DNA of 64,000 nt from Epiperipatus broadwayi (GCA_028023455.1 JAQFVV010012513.1:1125001-1189000), one strand, 5' to 3'; positions 35,159 through 47,529 are shown, counted from the first letter of the stretch. Notes: generated from the sequence alone by a model not told the origin. A program made the numbers and translations.

Positions 35159-35356
35159 AATCACTAGACATCATATGATCACCATTCTTTATGCTTACCC
35201 AAGCTTCTCACTGATGAAAGCCACAAGCTAGAAACTAGTCTAGGCATACTGTATGAGTTAGCACTAGATAGAGATTTTATGCACAAACTTTCCTGCATCT
35301 ATTGATTACTCTGACTTACACTGAGTAGTCCTACTGTATGGAGAATTTTGCCTCTA
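35159..35356. mobile_element. Repeat F, copy F5 (short form)
   Basis: About 200 bp: AGACATCATATGATCACCAT at the left, then CTCACTGATGAAAGCCACAA, CTAGAAACTAGTCTAGGCA, and GGAGAATTTTGCCTC at the right. Flanked by a 13 bp duplication with one mismatch, TATACTACCAATT (35146-35158) and TATATTACCAATT (35357-35369). Confidence 0.83.
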
Positions 35357-35369
35357 TATATTACCAATT

Positions 35370-36569
35370 CCTGTAAATAGATGTATACCATGTTTTCTTT
35401 AAACATGTTTGTTTATAATGTTTTATAACAGCATTCATTTTTAATCCAATTGCCAACAACAATTACCAAACAAATTTTAAACTGTCCAACTAAACTCTAG
35501 TATCTATTAACTAGTTAATAATATTCAGAAAAAATGGAACTCCATTTTATTAGTGTAAGTTCTTAAATAGACTAAATCTTTCAATGATAACTAATGGAAG
35601 AAACATTCAATTATTCAAGATGTCAATAGAATTCCACTCTAATTGACTAAGTTAATTTTTGATGAGAGAAACATATTTTCTGCTTATTTTAACCTTTTAA
35701 TTAAGCAAGGAATTCAGTTAAACAATGACCTCTTAAAAATTATTTACTGAGTGCAATTGAAAATAGATATTTAGTCAAAGTTTAATGTATTTATTTAATA
35801 TATTTTTAGATTGATATTTCTAAAATTAAAACAACATAAAGTTTTAAATATTTGATAGTTTTTTTAGCAATTATGTAGTAAATATCTATATTTTATATTT
35901 AAAAAATGAAAATAAAGTAAGTACCAATGGTTATCGAGGATCTAAAATCATTGGTCTAAGCCCTAATATTGTTAATGTTGATAGTAGGAAAAAATGTCCA
36001 GAAAGGCATTCATTTCTTTCTGGTATAGTTTTCAAGCAAAGGTTTTTGAATAAAAGAATATGATTTTTTGCTTGTTTATAAAATATTTTCGATTATTTTT
36101 ACACCTAATTGGTTGATAAACAAAACAAATATGCACACACTTTCAATTCATTTATTTATTTTTAACTTTTAAAAATAAAGGTTAATAAACATGAAACAAA
36201 ACAAATATACACACATTTGCAATTTATTTTTAACTTTTAGAAATAAAGGTTATAATAACGTGAAAGCTAAAATGTAAGCATATTTAAGGCTTTCAAAGGT
36301 TTGAGATTTCACATTATTACAATGTTATCTGCTAGCACTTAATAAATTTGATATATTTAAATAAAGATTAATAAACATGATTGTCATATAAAGTAAAAAA
36401 ATAAGGCACATCTAACATCGTTATCTATCACAATAGAAATGGTGTTAAAATCTTATCAAATATTGTGATAATAATAAAACAGATATTAAAGGTTAAAACA
36501 AAATTTGATAGATTTATGATAAAAATACATTCATTTGTTTGTATTTAAAGAAAAACTTAAAATTAAAAT
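35370..36569. other. No gene seen; small AT direct repeat
   Basis: 36130-36250 repeats a stretch with ACACACTTTCAATTCATTTA and TTTTTAACTTTTAAAAATAA about 80 bp apart. Otherwise AT-rich sequence without recognised content. Confidence 0.5.
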
Positions 36570-36981
36570 AAATTCTTTTGTTTTCTAAGAGTTTATTGAA
36601 AGTCAGAGTAATAATTTCCTTGGAGAAAAAATGTCTGAAATTAAAAAATAAATAAATAAGAAGAATGGAAACAAAAGTTAATTTGTTTAATGACTTAAAG
36701 TGTCATTTTAACCAATTAAAAGAATCAACAAAATTTTTATCAGATAAGTATGATGAAGTAAATAAAAAAAATATTTTTCATGAAAAAGAATATATGGAAA
36801 TTAAAAAAGATATGAGAATGCTAATTGAAAAAATAAAAAAAATAAAGATAGACTGCAAAATCCTGATGCTAATAAAAATAAGCAAGATCAACGAAAATTA
36901 GCTTCCTCTATCGCTAAAGAAAAAGAAGTTATGTTCAATATATTTAATTTGCTTAACAATAAATTAGACAAAAAATTTTGA
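36570..36981 (+). pseudogene. Coiled-coil open frame, unidentified
   Basis: The longest frame is 36665-36901 (78 codons, starting METKVNLFNDLKCHF, then ESTKFLSDKYDEVNK). It is rich in Lys and Glu with heptad-like spacing, so a coiled coil is likely. A frame change near 36840 lets similar sequence continue to about 36978 (NKDRLQNPDANKNKQDQRKL, then a stop), and the frame upstream (FIESQSNNFLGEKMSEI) is open back to a pyrimidine-rich AG at about 36590. FLSDKYDE is a phrase I associate with the coiled-coil first frame of some LINEs, but I cannot identify it firmly. Whether it is a retrotransposon ORF1 piece or an eroded host exon is open. Confidence 0.35.
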
Positions 36982-37004
36982 TAAAGAACATAAACTAACT
37001 TATA

Positions 37005-37135
37005 TAGATTGTATTTTTATATTGGACTATTTCCATCATCTAATATGAGTATTGAATGTCTTTAGAAAAATTTTACTTTATTTAAATATTCCAAATACAT
37101 TCAACTGTTAGTAATAGCACATTATCTACCACATT
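37005..37135 (-). mobile_element. SINE-B, 3' fragment
   Basis: TTGGACTATTTCCATCATCT, then GTCTTTAGAAAAATTTTAC, then CATTCAACTGTTAGTAATAG, all in minus orientation. The tRNA-like head is lost. Confidence 0.75.
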
Positions 37136-37667
37136 CCAAAACAACCTAAATCAACTCTAAGTAACAAATATTAAGTATTTACATTTGTCTTCAAAAACCA
37201 TTTCTTTTCTAAACATTATAAAATTTTCAATCTTTTGGAAATATATCATTATCAGCCTGATCTACTAATTTGATGGGTAATAGTGTGAATGAACTGTTTT
37301 CAGTTCATTCTTTTCTCTTCTTTCCTATATGCTTCTAATATTATCATCCATGACAATCTTTGCTAACCCCTTTCTCTTGACCTATTCACCATACAAGCAT
37401 GACATCCTTTTCAAGAATCTCAGCATGCATTCCCACATGAACAAAATATGTAACTTTCATTATTTTACTATCTCCAACAGTTGTCTTTTTGTAGTTTCTG
37501 TCATCAAATTCCACTCCTTAGTTTTTTTAGTTGTCCAATGTATGCTAAGTATTCTTTAATATTTTATTTTAAAGGTATCAATTTTTGTTTTGTTCTGTGT
37601 TTTCAATGTCCATGTCTCATATTCATATTATGTAATATACCATATCAAGACTTTCAATTATCACATT
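37136..37667. other. No gene seen
   Basis: AT-rich; the open frames at 37329-37865 mostly read through a trinucleotide repeat and are not genes. Confidence 0.5.
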
Positions 37668-37734
<67 letters not shown>

Positions 37735-37759
37735 TGATGATGATGATGATGATGATGAT
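37668..37759. repeat. (AAT)n then (ATG)n microsatellite
   Basis: Pure AAT units from 37668 to about 37731, switching to ATG units to 37759. In the reading frames this gives runs of Asn then Asp. Confidence 0.95.
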
Positions 37760-39964
37760 ACAAATAATAATTACAACAACAATGATTGCTTTCATAGTAT
37801 TTTCTACATTAATTCCCCATCATCGCAATTTTGAATTTTTAATAATTTGCAATTATTTATTCTAAACAATATTTTATGTTTTTATTCTATCAAATTTGAA
37901 AATTTTCTCTTTAGAAACATATATTTGAGATCAATAAAATAACTTCTGGCATTAACTACTTAACCCCTCCCCCAGTAAGCAACAGAATGCTTATTACCAT
38001 TTATATTTGTACCTTGATAGATTTTAGAATAATGTTTCTCATTTATGTCATAATATCTTAATATTATATCATTGACATATGGTTATATTTGATCAGCTCT
38101 GCCTATTTAATTATAATATACATATGGTATAAACAGCATAAATTAAGAGTTTATTTCCAAGACAACAATCATGGTTAACTTTATCTCAGAAATTGCTAGG
38201 AAACTACCAAATATGAATTGACAGTCCTAAGATTAAATAAGTCTTCTCAAGTGTCCTCTGTTTGTTTTCATGAATATAATTCTTTAATTTTCATTGTTTG
38301 CATCATAACAAATCCATGAAATTATTTAACACATGTTCTCACATATATACATGTAGATTACCCAAAGAATGACTGTTTGTCAAATGCATCTATAGTAAGA
38401 GACCATGGTATAAATTTTGTTTTAGTGGATCATAGTGGTAGGATGGATTTAAATTTAGACATGCACTGGTAAAAACTAAATATTTAAAAATACATATCTG
38501 AAGTATAATGGTGTCAACTGTTTTCAGCAGATTTAACTTTTTCTTATATGAAGAGATAAATATAGATGAGTTGAAAAGATATATATATATATTGATAGAA
38601 AAAAATAAATATATATACAGCTGTATATTGTTATCAGAATCATTCTCTTTTTTCAGAATCAGAGTATAGAATATATGGGACTATCATCCATAATAGTCAA
38701 ACATCTTGCAGTCATCAAATGTTCATAAAATGGCAATACATACACACATACATTTATAGTTATAGATCAAAGAAGAAAAACATTTGATCACTATTGTTTG
38801 CTACATTCTTTTATACAAGAAACACAAAATTGCCAGTGTCTTTCAGTTAAAAATAAATTTAATTTTAATTTTCTTAATCTGCTTTTTTTATTAATAGAAT
38901 TGATATGAAGTAATAAATCAATATGGAATTTCACAATTTCTAAAAAAACTTTTAACAACTAACTAATGCGTCACTTTTAACTAACAAGTTAATAGAGATG
39001 TGGCGATCAATACTGGCAAATAAAAAAAAACTATTTATATAAATAAAACTCCGATAATAAATTCACATTTAAAAATAGCAGTTGATTATTCAATATAGCT
39101 TTTTTAAAAGAAATAAATGGTTATAATACAACAAAATACTCCAACTCTATATTTAAGTCTCTCTTCTTTTAAAGAATCGTCAGCGTTTGAAATCATTTTC
39201 GACCAATTATTCTTTTAAATAGATTACATATACATATCCATTATGATAACAGTTCATCTTGCTATGAATATGAGAACGCCGTAAGTTCTCGACTCGAGAT
39301 CAATAAGCCGTATTTAATTTATAAAAATAACAAACTTCTCTACACTTGTATATAAACGCACTTATTACATTTATTACATTCCGGATAGAAGAAATATAAA
39401 GAGTTAACGTTATTAATTTTTTTTAGATTATATATATATACAGTATATTCATTTCACAAAGTTCGCAATTACTTGGTCATCTCTCCTTCTCAAAAACACG
39501 ATCCATTTAAAAATTGATTCGCATTTACAAAATTAATAAGTACTTTTAATGTTTTATTAACATAAAATATATAACCTAGTTTCTTTAATTTGTCCAGGAT
39601 AATCTTCACCTTCATTCTATCACAATAAGCCAGTGTATATGTATCTAATTTTTTAATTCGATGTTGTATAAGGACCTGGTTAATAATTTACATAATATTA
39701 TATAATTGTTGTCCATAACTCACATATAATATCTATAGTATTAGTAACATAAATGTACAGGCATTTATACAGAAAAGGTAACCGTATACTTTTTATATAA
39801 ACACGTTTATTTATACTTAGCATGCTTTCGATATATTACATACCATATTCATAGTTCATTCATTTCTTTAATGTTCATATTCAGTAAAGATACTTGATAG
39901 TTTTATTCATTATTTAAATTTTTATACCTATTGTTTTATTAATCGAAAATATTTATAAATTCCT
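37760..39964. other. No gene seen
   Basis: 2.2 kb of AT-rich sequence without a recognised protein or repeat. 39240-39310 is a little less AT-rich. Confidence 0.5.
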
Positions 39965-40312
39965 CCGAAAGCCTCAAATACATACAATTTCCATTTATGT
40001 CATATCAAATTTATGGCCTTGGCTGTTGCTCAAGGTCTATGAATAAGGAAGAATATTCAGAGATTTTCACAGCTCTGTTATACAGGTATTTGTGTTGGCC
40101 AGCCCTGTTGATAGGTTGAGCCTTGATCCCCCATATGTGATTTTACAATTGTTTTGATTGCATTTAATTTTATAGATGTTATGGTAGGCTGATTCTATGG
40201 GCAGTTTGTCTTTAGAATTGTTGAGTATATTGTTTAATGAAGAGAGGAATAAAATCTTATGTTGCATTTTTTTGGAAATATATATTTTTTAGTTTCTGAG
40301 AGACTTTAGGGT
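39965..40312 (-). pseudogene. Penelope-like GIY-YIG remnant PLE-4
   Basis: The minus strand reads KVSQKLKNIYFQKNA (40309-40262), then KDKLPIESAYHNIYKIKCN, then QNNCKITYGGSRLNLST, which is the Penelope GIY-YIG layout (linker, VYxIxC, CxxxYIGxTxRxL). The first Gly-Ile-Tyr part reads NIYKIKC and the second TYGGS. Only this domain survives. Confidence 0.7.
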
Positions 40313-41492
40313 ATATGCAGGGCCGGCGGAAGCGGGCATGCGGGCGCTGGCAGAAGGAGGCGCCATCACTGAGAGATTAGTATCTGAAAAAGAAGGCGCC
40401 ATCCCTGAGAAATTAAAACTCTACTAACAAAAATACTCACATTTGAAGAATATTATTCTCAAATGTTTATTTACAAAAATTATTGAGAGTAGATTATTGA
40501 AAATCATATGAAGTCATATTATATCTTATTAAATGACACACACAAGCAGGCCTGCACACAAGCTCTGCTTAATATTAAAAATATAAAACAATCAAATCTA
40601 TTATTTATCATGAAGAATAAACTAAACATAAAGTTTATTATATTACAAATTTCATATTGTAATGTTTATATATATATAGTACTGCTTATAGTAAACTATA
40701 AGTAACTTTCTGTACAAATATATAAATAAACACACACTAAAAGTATTATAAATTAGAACTTATGTATGTATATCGTATATATATATATTAGATCATGTAC
40801 ATAATTTTGAAATCGTAAGAAACGATTATAATATTGCAAAATAAAACATTTTCTAATTTTTATTTAAATAATAATTTGATATAAATATTCGAACTGTATT
40901 AATATATATTATAGGTATAATTCCAGTAAACTTAATATAATTTTCAGTTTACTTTTTATTTTATATATTTTAATCGTTGTCAAAAGTCTATTTTTTCTGC
41001 ATACTAATTAGGTTTGCAAATTAATTACATACGTTTGCTTATGATGTTTATCGCAAATTTTAAAATCTTAGTAAGAACTTGTAAACAATAATTATAATCC
41101 CAGGAAATTTTCTATTGAAATCGCAAATCAGGCCTGGCAGGCCACCTGTGTTAATTAGAAAAATATATGATAACAAAAGAAAATCTTGCCAATGGTAAAA
41201 CTAAAATGTTCAATCAAGCGTAAAAAACTGGACACTTGAGTTATTTTAAAACCTGACCATTTTTAATGTCAATGGCTGAATATTTCCAATTTATTAGCTG
41301 CCTTTTTTAGGTAAACAAGTTAAACAACTTCTTCCCCTCCGCGTATAGTATTTTGGCGCAAGAAGTAATTTGTGTTGGACATCTAAATTAGCGATATATA
41401 ATCTTAAGTATTAAGATACATGATGTAAATATATAAATTAGAGTCCTATTTATTTATTTATTACATTTGAAAATTATTTTAAAGTGGCGTTC
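40313..41492. other. Possible hAT terminal repeat at 40319, otherwise no gene
   Basis: 40319-40375 (CAGGGCCGGCGGAAGCGGGC, then GGAGGCGCCATC) is strikingly GC-rich for the window. CAGGGCCGGC resembles the ends of many hAT elements, and GGCGCC recurs at 40396. It sits 1.2 kb before the hAT transposase and could be its left end, but no matching right end was found. The rest is AT-rich. 41128-41155 is another GC-rich patch. Confidence 0.35.
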
Positions 41493-43786
41493 ATGAGTAA
41501 AAGTAATATGGAATCAAAAACTAAGAAAAAACTATCCGTGCACAAAATCGTAAACGCCAAGCTGAAAAAATAGCAAACATTAAAAAACAAAATGGATCAC
41601 TTAATAAATATCTTAAAATATCAACTGCTTCTGAAATAGCTTATACTCAACAAGAACCAGAACCGTGCACATCATCTAGATCACAGGGAACTGTTGAAAA
41701 TATTGAACAAGATTTTAGTAAGAAACAGTTAGTGACAACAAAGTCATTGTGCCAATATCATATCAAATGTTACAAATTTAGAAGATCCAGCTGAATGGAA
41801 TAAAATCGATGACAAACTACGTGTTATTTTAGTAGAAATGGGGCTTTCAAAAGAAAGATATTATATATCCGAACGATGTACATGGCCGTAAATTTTCTGA
41901 TGTATATTATAATAGAAAAATGGAAAACGAGAAGTAGTTTTTCGAAAATGGCTTATATATTCGAAATTTTGAACTCTGTGTTTTGCTTTTGTTGCAAAGT
42001 TTTTGGATCTACTGAATCTAGCCTCATAGAAGGATACAATAATTGGAGAAATTTAAGTACAACTTTACACAGACATGAAACTAGTATGGCTCACATGAAA
42101 AGTTTATTGAATTGGAATGAACTTGAGAAAAGATTAAAAAACAAAATTACTATTGATTGTCAATCTCAAAATTTATATGAAATGGAAAAGAAACATTGGA
42201 GGAGTGTTTTGGAAGGCTGATTGAAATTATCAAATTCCTTGGTAGTCAAAATTTAGCATTTCGCGGATCATCTGATAAATTATACGAAAAAAATAACGGA
42301 AATTTTTAAAATTAATTGAGCACATTTGCGAAGTTTGATCCCGTTATGGAAAATCATGTTGAGAGGGCCCTAGATCAAAACAATAGAGTACATTATTTGA
42401 GCAAAGATAGCCAAAATGAATTATTGGAAATTTTAAGTACAGCAATTAGGGAAACAATTTTATTATCGATAAAGAAATCCAAATATTATTCTATTATTTT
42501 AGATTGTACACCAGATGCAAGTAAAACTGAACAAATGACCATAATTATTCGCCGTTTTTTGTAATAATGGAACAGTTAAAATTAGAGAAAACTTTTAGGT
42601 TTCATAGATATAACAGATTCCACTGGACGGGTTTATGTACAACAATAATTGAACAACTGGAAAATAGAAGATTTCCATTGAAGACATGCGTGGTCAAGGG
42701 TATGATAATGGGGCCAACATGAAAGGCAAGGCTGGATTCAAAATTTGATTTTAACCAAAAACCCTCATGCATTTACGTACCATGTGCTCATTCTTTAAAC
42801 TTAATCATAAACGAGCCAAATCAATGTAGATACAATGTTTTTCATTGTTCAAAATATACATTCATCATCTTATAAACGGTGGTCAACTTTTAAAATTTAT
42901 TAAAACTTTAACCTAAAACAACCACAGAAACGATGGAAAGCAATTGAGCAACGGCTCTATAAGTTGGGTGAATTTATGGCCCTAAAATAAGAACAACGAA
43001 CTTTTAAAGAAATCAATGAACAACATCGCACTAACCTAAGGATTACAATTTATTTTCTTTAATAATTGCATGATATATTAAATAAATAAACTGTAGTAAA
43101 GCCAAAATGTAAATAGAGCTTCACTTGCTTTAGAATCGATGCAAACTAAATAAATTTTACGAGAAAGATCAGATTCAAATTTCAAAAACACCAAAATTGC
43201 AGATGAACTTAGCGAAGGGTTGAGGAAAAAATTTAAAACGCCAAAGTGACAATGGAAAAAAACCAAATTACGAGCATCAGGAGAAACACCCAAATACCGA
43301 AGAAAAATTTAAAATAAACAGTTTTTAACTTTTAGAGTAGCGATTAATTCTTTAACAGAAACTTGAACCCTAGTATAAAATTCAATTCTATATAAAATAT
43401 CAAATTAATAAGAGCTTACAAGCAAACAAAATTTAGAAAATATTTTGAAATTTGATAACGAAAATATTGCTACAGATTTATCAAGAAAGGCTTTTGAGAA
43501 TTTTTCAAAGATTTTTAAATTCCAAATTTCAAAATAATTTTATATTTCTAATAATTTATCTATGCCAAACTATCAATAGCTTTAAGAATATTATTAACAT
43601 TACCTGTTAGTGTTGCAAGCGGTGAAGTTTTCTAAGTTAAAATTAATTAAAACTTCTTGGACAATGTCACAAAAGGTATTTGGCATTATGCATGAAAAGA
43701 TATTTGTGAGAACTGAAATAAAAATATCAAGGTTTATTAATATGAAGTCAAGGAGTATAAATTATTATAATTATAACATTTTGTAG
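41493..43786 (+). pseudogene. hAT transposase remnant of the ZMYM1-like type
   Basis: The frame is broken many times, but order and motifs are clear. N terminus: ANRKRQAEKIANIKKQNGS-like sequence at 41540-41600. Then DPAEWNKIDDKLRVILVEMG and GRKFSDVYYNRKME (41785-41920), a TTF-type zinc-binding stretch with NSVFCFCCKVFG (41971-42006), NNWRNLSTTLHRHETSMAHM (42040-42099), a stretch RALDQNNRVHYLSKDSQNEL and ILDCTPDASKTEQMTIIIRR (42500-42557), DMRGQGYDNGANMKG at 42685-42730, PHAFTYVPCAHSLNLIINE-like (42763-42813), KRWSTFKIY (42880-42905), and the C-terminal dimerisation signature LPVSVASGEVF followed by KLKLIKTSWTMS (43597-43670). It is an old, dead copy. Confidence 0.83.
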
Positions 43787-43904
43787 ATTTACTTTTTACG
43801 TATTTTCTTTTTTAATATTAAAATTATTTATTTACATTGCCTTGTTTGTTTCCCTAGAAGATTTTGACACTAATATTTATAACATGTAGGTGGTATACAT
43901 TAAA

Positions 43905-44560
43905 GTGACCAGATTTTAGCATTGGTAAAACGGGACACCATTGACCGGGGGGGGCTGATTAAAAATTTGGTTTATATGGAGGTTTATATAGATATAGCGT
44001 ACATTAATAATATTAAATTAAATATGTATGTTTGTAATATTATGTTTTTTTAAAATTATTTCATTTATAAATTTTAAATTTATTATTAAATTTGCTAATA
44101 TTTGCATAAATTTAGAGGTTAGAAAAATTAGCAAAATTTAAAAATAATGGGTTTGTTAAAAACGACAGGACGCAAAAATAAAAGAAATTTAAAAAAAAAT
44201 TTGAGATTAAAAAGAAAGTTTTTCGAAAATTATTTTAAACATTTAAAATTTTAATCTCAAATATTTTAATTTATTATATATATATATTTGAATCACTCTG
44301 TCTATTTTAACAAACACATATTTTAAAATTTCTGCAAATCTAACATCTTTGCCGAAATATATATTATTTCATATAAACGTTTGTAGAAAAATATAAATTT
44401 AACAATCAATTTATGCTATTTTTGATACAAAAAGCAAATCGCCTTTCAAAACAGACTTTTAAAGCCACGGGACACGGGGCACCTTGTAAACACAAGACGG
44501 GAAAACAAACGCGGGACCGCGCCGCCGGATATGGAAGGCTTATCCTTTTTTAATCCTCCT
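43905..44560. repeat. Unidentified element with GC-rich ends
   Basis: GC-rich edges in otherwise AT-rich DNA: left at 43925-43962 (GGTAAAACGGGACACCATTG, then ACCGGGGGGGGCTG), right at 44462-44532 (ACGGGACACGGGGCACC, AAGACGGGAAAAC, CGGGACCGCGCCGCCGG). CGGGACAC is in both. It may be a non-autonomous transposon or the tail of the preceding hAT element. Confidence 0.35.
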
Positions 44561-44744
44561 TATCTTGAAACTGTGCAAGTTTTTTAATTTTTAATATATC
44601 AAAAGCATGTTAAGCATGAAGAAAAGTGCGTAGATGAAAAATATATGGTTGCCTTTTCTGTATAAATACCCATATATTTATGTTATTAATATTGTATATA
44701 ATAATAAGTATATAATTATATATTAACATGCAATATAAAGTTTA

Positions 44745-45290
44745 GCACTGTGATGGTATATAGTACTCCATTTAAATGAACTTAATTAGAAAACACTTAA
44801 GCTAGAACAACTGCCCTAGGTTAAGTGTCAAGTAAACTGACACACTTTTGCATCTAAAAGGAGGATCTATTTAAATGCCACTTTAGATGTAATATAAGGA
44901 TCAAAGTACTGCAGTTTACACTTATAGGTGTAAGAAATCAAAATATAACAAACTTCCTTTATTTATTTTTTTACAATATAATAACTCCCTCCACTAGTAG
45001 TTATATATTGTAATACAGTGTTTTTAATGAACGTTTTGATGGAAATCTTGAAATGTCTAAATCAACTTAATTAGAAAGCATTTAAGCTAGAACAATTATC
45101 CCAGGTCAAGAGTCAAAGTAAATTGATAGACTGATATATCCAAAATCTCTTTTTTGGATATATCAGTCTCTCAGTTTACTCTGACTCTTGGCCTAGGGCA
45201 GTTGTTCTAGGTTAAGTTATTTATAATTGAGTTGATTTTTACATTCAAGATTCCCATCTAAACATTCATTAAAAATATTGTATTATATAT
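44745..45290. repeat. Fold-back repeat, near-perfect palindrome 45009-45290
   Basis: The centre is at about 45147 (GATATATCCAAAA, short spacer, TTTTTGGATATATC). Arms of about 135 bp pair outward through GTCAAAGTAAATTGATAGAC, AAGCTAGAACAATTATCCC and their complements. 44745-44870 is a partial direct copy of one arm (AAGCTAGAACAACTGCCCTA). No coding capacity. Confidence 0.8.
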
Positions 45291-45357
45291 ATAATAAGGG
45301 ACTTAAAATCAAACTTTTAAACTCCACACAATATCCAATCCATCCTATATAACTAAT

Positions 45358-45668
45358 ACACATGATCACATATATGTGAAAAAGATAAATGATCTCCAAT
45401 ATACAGATTTCATGCTGAACCAGCACTCATCAGTTGGTCCAAATCACTATCCCTAACACATATATACAATCACTGCTCAGCTTCTATTAAGATAGCAAAT
45501 CATCAAATTTTAATGGGCAATCTTCATTATTCTGCACTCTCCAACTCTTCAGCCATCCATATCATTGAAAATCTGAGGATGAAATGCTCAAAGCCTTTGC
45601 TGATACAAAATACATATATAGATTACTTATTTTTTTCACATATATGTGGTCATGTGTATCAATTGTAT
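45358..45668. repeat. Repeat H, copy 1
   Basis: Complementary ends: ACACATGATCACATATATGT at the left and ACATATATGTGGTCATGTGT at the right. Inside are CTGAACCAGCACTCATCAGT (also at 22240 and 54060) and TCATTGAAAATCTGAGGATG (also at 54210). Confidence 0.7.
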
Positions 45669-46434
45669 AAGGTGGATTGGATAGCTGTGGGAAGTTTGAA
45701 AGTACTTCTCACTCATTCTCTATAAAATTGTCTCAGACTCTTATAATTTTTTTAAAAGCATAAATAGTCAACTTATGCCAAAAATAAATATTATTTGGTT
45801 TTAATGTATTACTGATCGAATTAATAAAGTGTTTTTTATAAAAAAAAAAATTATACTACTTACTATCAATCTATTATCCTGATAATCAAAATCAAGCCAA
45901 TTTAATGGCATAGTTATTATATAATTTTTTTCACCATATTAGTATCAATATATTTGGATGACCTCAGCTTTTGATACTATCATTTAATATCTATTGTTTA
46001 TGTAAACTTCCACAAGATTTCAGAATTGTAGCTGCTGAAATTAATGTGAAAATTCTTTTATTCTTTCTAATTGTTTCATCATCTAATGAAAGCTTTAGTA
46101 GTCAACATGTCCAGATGAGAGTTCTTATTTTAAATCCTTATTTAATGTTGTTCTATCCAATGTCTTACATGAATAAAAAAACATTTTGAACTTATTTGAA
46201 ATAGTACTTTTGGAACTTTTTGAGTCCAATGCACCTTAATTCTAATAGCCAATTTTTACTTTAATATTATACTATCAAACTACTAACCCACATTGAAAAA
46301 TTTGTTAATTTTTCAATGCAAGCTTATTTGTGTGCATAATTATATAGATCTAAAACTATTTCTATGTATTATGATTGCCTTAAACTTTTATAACAGATAT
46401 CTTGATTTATTGTTTATGATTGGTACAAAACTAT
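45669..46434. other. No gene seen
   Basis: AT-rich; nothing recognised. Confidence 0.5.
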
Positions 46435-46985
46435 TAAGACATCATATGACCAACATGTCTTGTTTTTAGTTTACATATTACTGTTCATTAGAAAATTCAA
46501 CTTTTACTCCATCTAGTGTAAGTTAGAGTAATCAATAATTGTCAGATGGTAATGATTATTAAAGCTTTATTGAGCACTATTCTATCCAAATATCTCTGGA
46601 TTAATTTCTACCTTATGGATTTTACCAGCGGAGATATTTTTGATTATTTTTGAACAGTGATTTTGGAATCTATATATCTAATGCACTTTTCCTTCAACAG
46701 CCATGTCTTATTTTTTGTTACAGGATCAAGCCACCAGACCATATTTTAAAAACTTTAAAAAATTTTCAACCTAAGTTTATTTGGCTTCTTTTTTTGAATA
46801 TCAGAAAGTAAAAAAGTCTGCTGAAGAGAAAGTAAATTAATACAAAAGATTCAAGTATACAATTAAAAAAAAAAAAAAAAACACAAAATTTCTTGTGAAG
46901 AAAGTTGTAAGCTAGAAACTAATCCGGTGTTATTTGAATAGGTCATGGATGAATATTTAATAAGCACTATTACCTACCATCTAAT
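46435..46985. repeat. Diverged relative of repeat F, second copy
   Basis: GACATCATATGACCAACATG, CCATCTAGTGTAAGTTAGAG, then CTCTGGATTAATTTCTACC and, inverted at the right, GTAAGCTAGAAACTAATCCG and GCACTATTACCTACCATCTA. It matches the subfamily at 23215. Confidence 0.5.
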
Positions 46986-47112
46986 GATTTTAATGTTAAT
47001 ATTAGATGACACGAGTGTAAAAAATAAAAGAATTTCCTAATAAGTATCACTATCCATATATTAAAGTCATGTGACAGTTTATGGAACTTGGGAATAAATT
47101 TATTTGCTACTT

Positions 47113-47227
47113 TTTTTTTTTTTTCATGTGTCGTAGCACCAGCCAGGATACGAACCCACAACCATCTGCAACCAACTACTTGCTTGCAAGGTGGCTGCAA
47201 TGACCTCTCGGCTAACAACGCTTGACG
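47113..47227 (-). mobile_element. tRNA-derived SINE-A, copy 6
   Basis: Minus orientation: T run 47111-47124, CATGTGTCGTAGCACCAGCC, GATACGAACCCACAACCATC, CTCTCGGCTAACAACGCTTG. Flanked by a perfect 14 bp duplication TTTATTTGCTACTT at 47099-47112 and 47228-47241. The duplication is unmutated, so this is one of the younger copies. Confidence 0.9.
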
Positions 47228-47529
47228 TTTATTTGCTACTTAAAATTAAATAGACAGGTTATGATCATAGGATACTTTTTTGTGGTATATTTTTATTATG
47301 CAGTAAAGTCATAAAATGCACAATAGTAAAAAAAGCTATTTTAAACACAAATTATCAAAAGAAATGTAAATAGACAAAAAGTAAAAACATTAAAATTTAT
47401 AAACTTAATATATTTTATGTGTAGTTATTATGATCTGTATGTATGTATGCATCATTTTTTTCTATTTAGAGTGATCTCACTATTTCTAATGTGATTTTGT
47501 TTAAGTATGTTATGCTTTTTAGCATTTGT

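Noticed and set aside
37481-37865. Long open frames with runs of Asn, Asp, Ile or Met
   Set aside because: They read through the (AAT)n(ATG)n microsatellite at 37668-37759 and have no other content.
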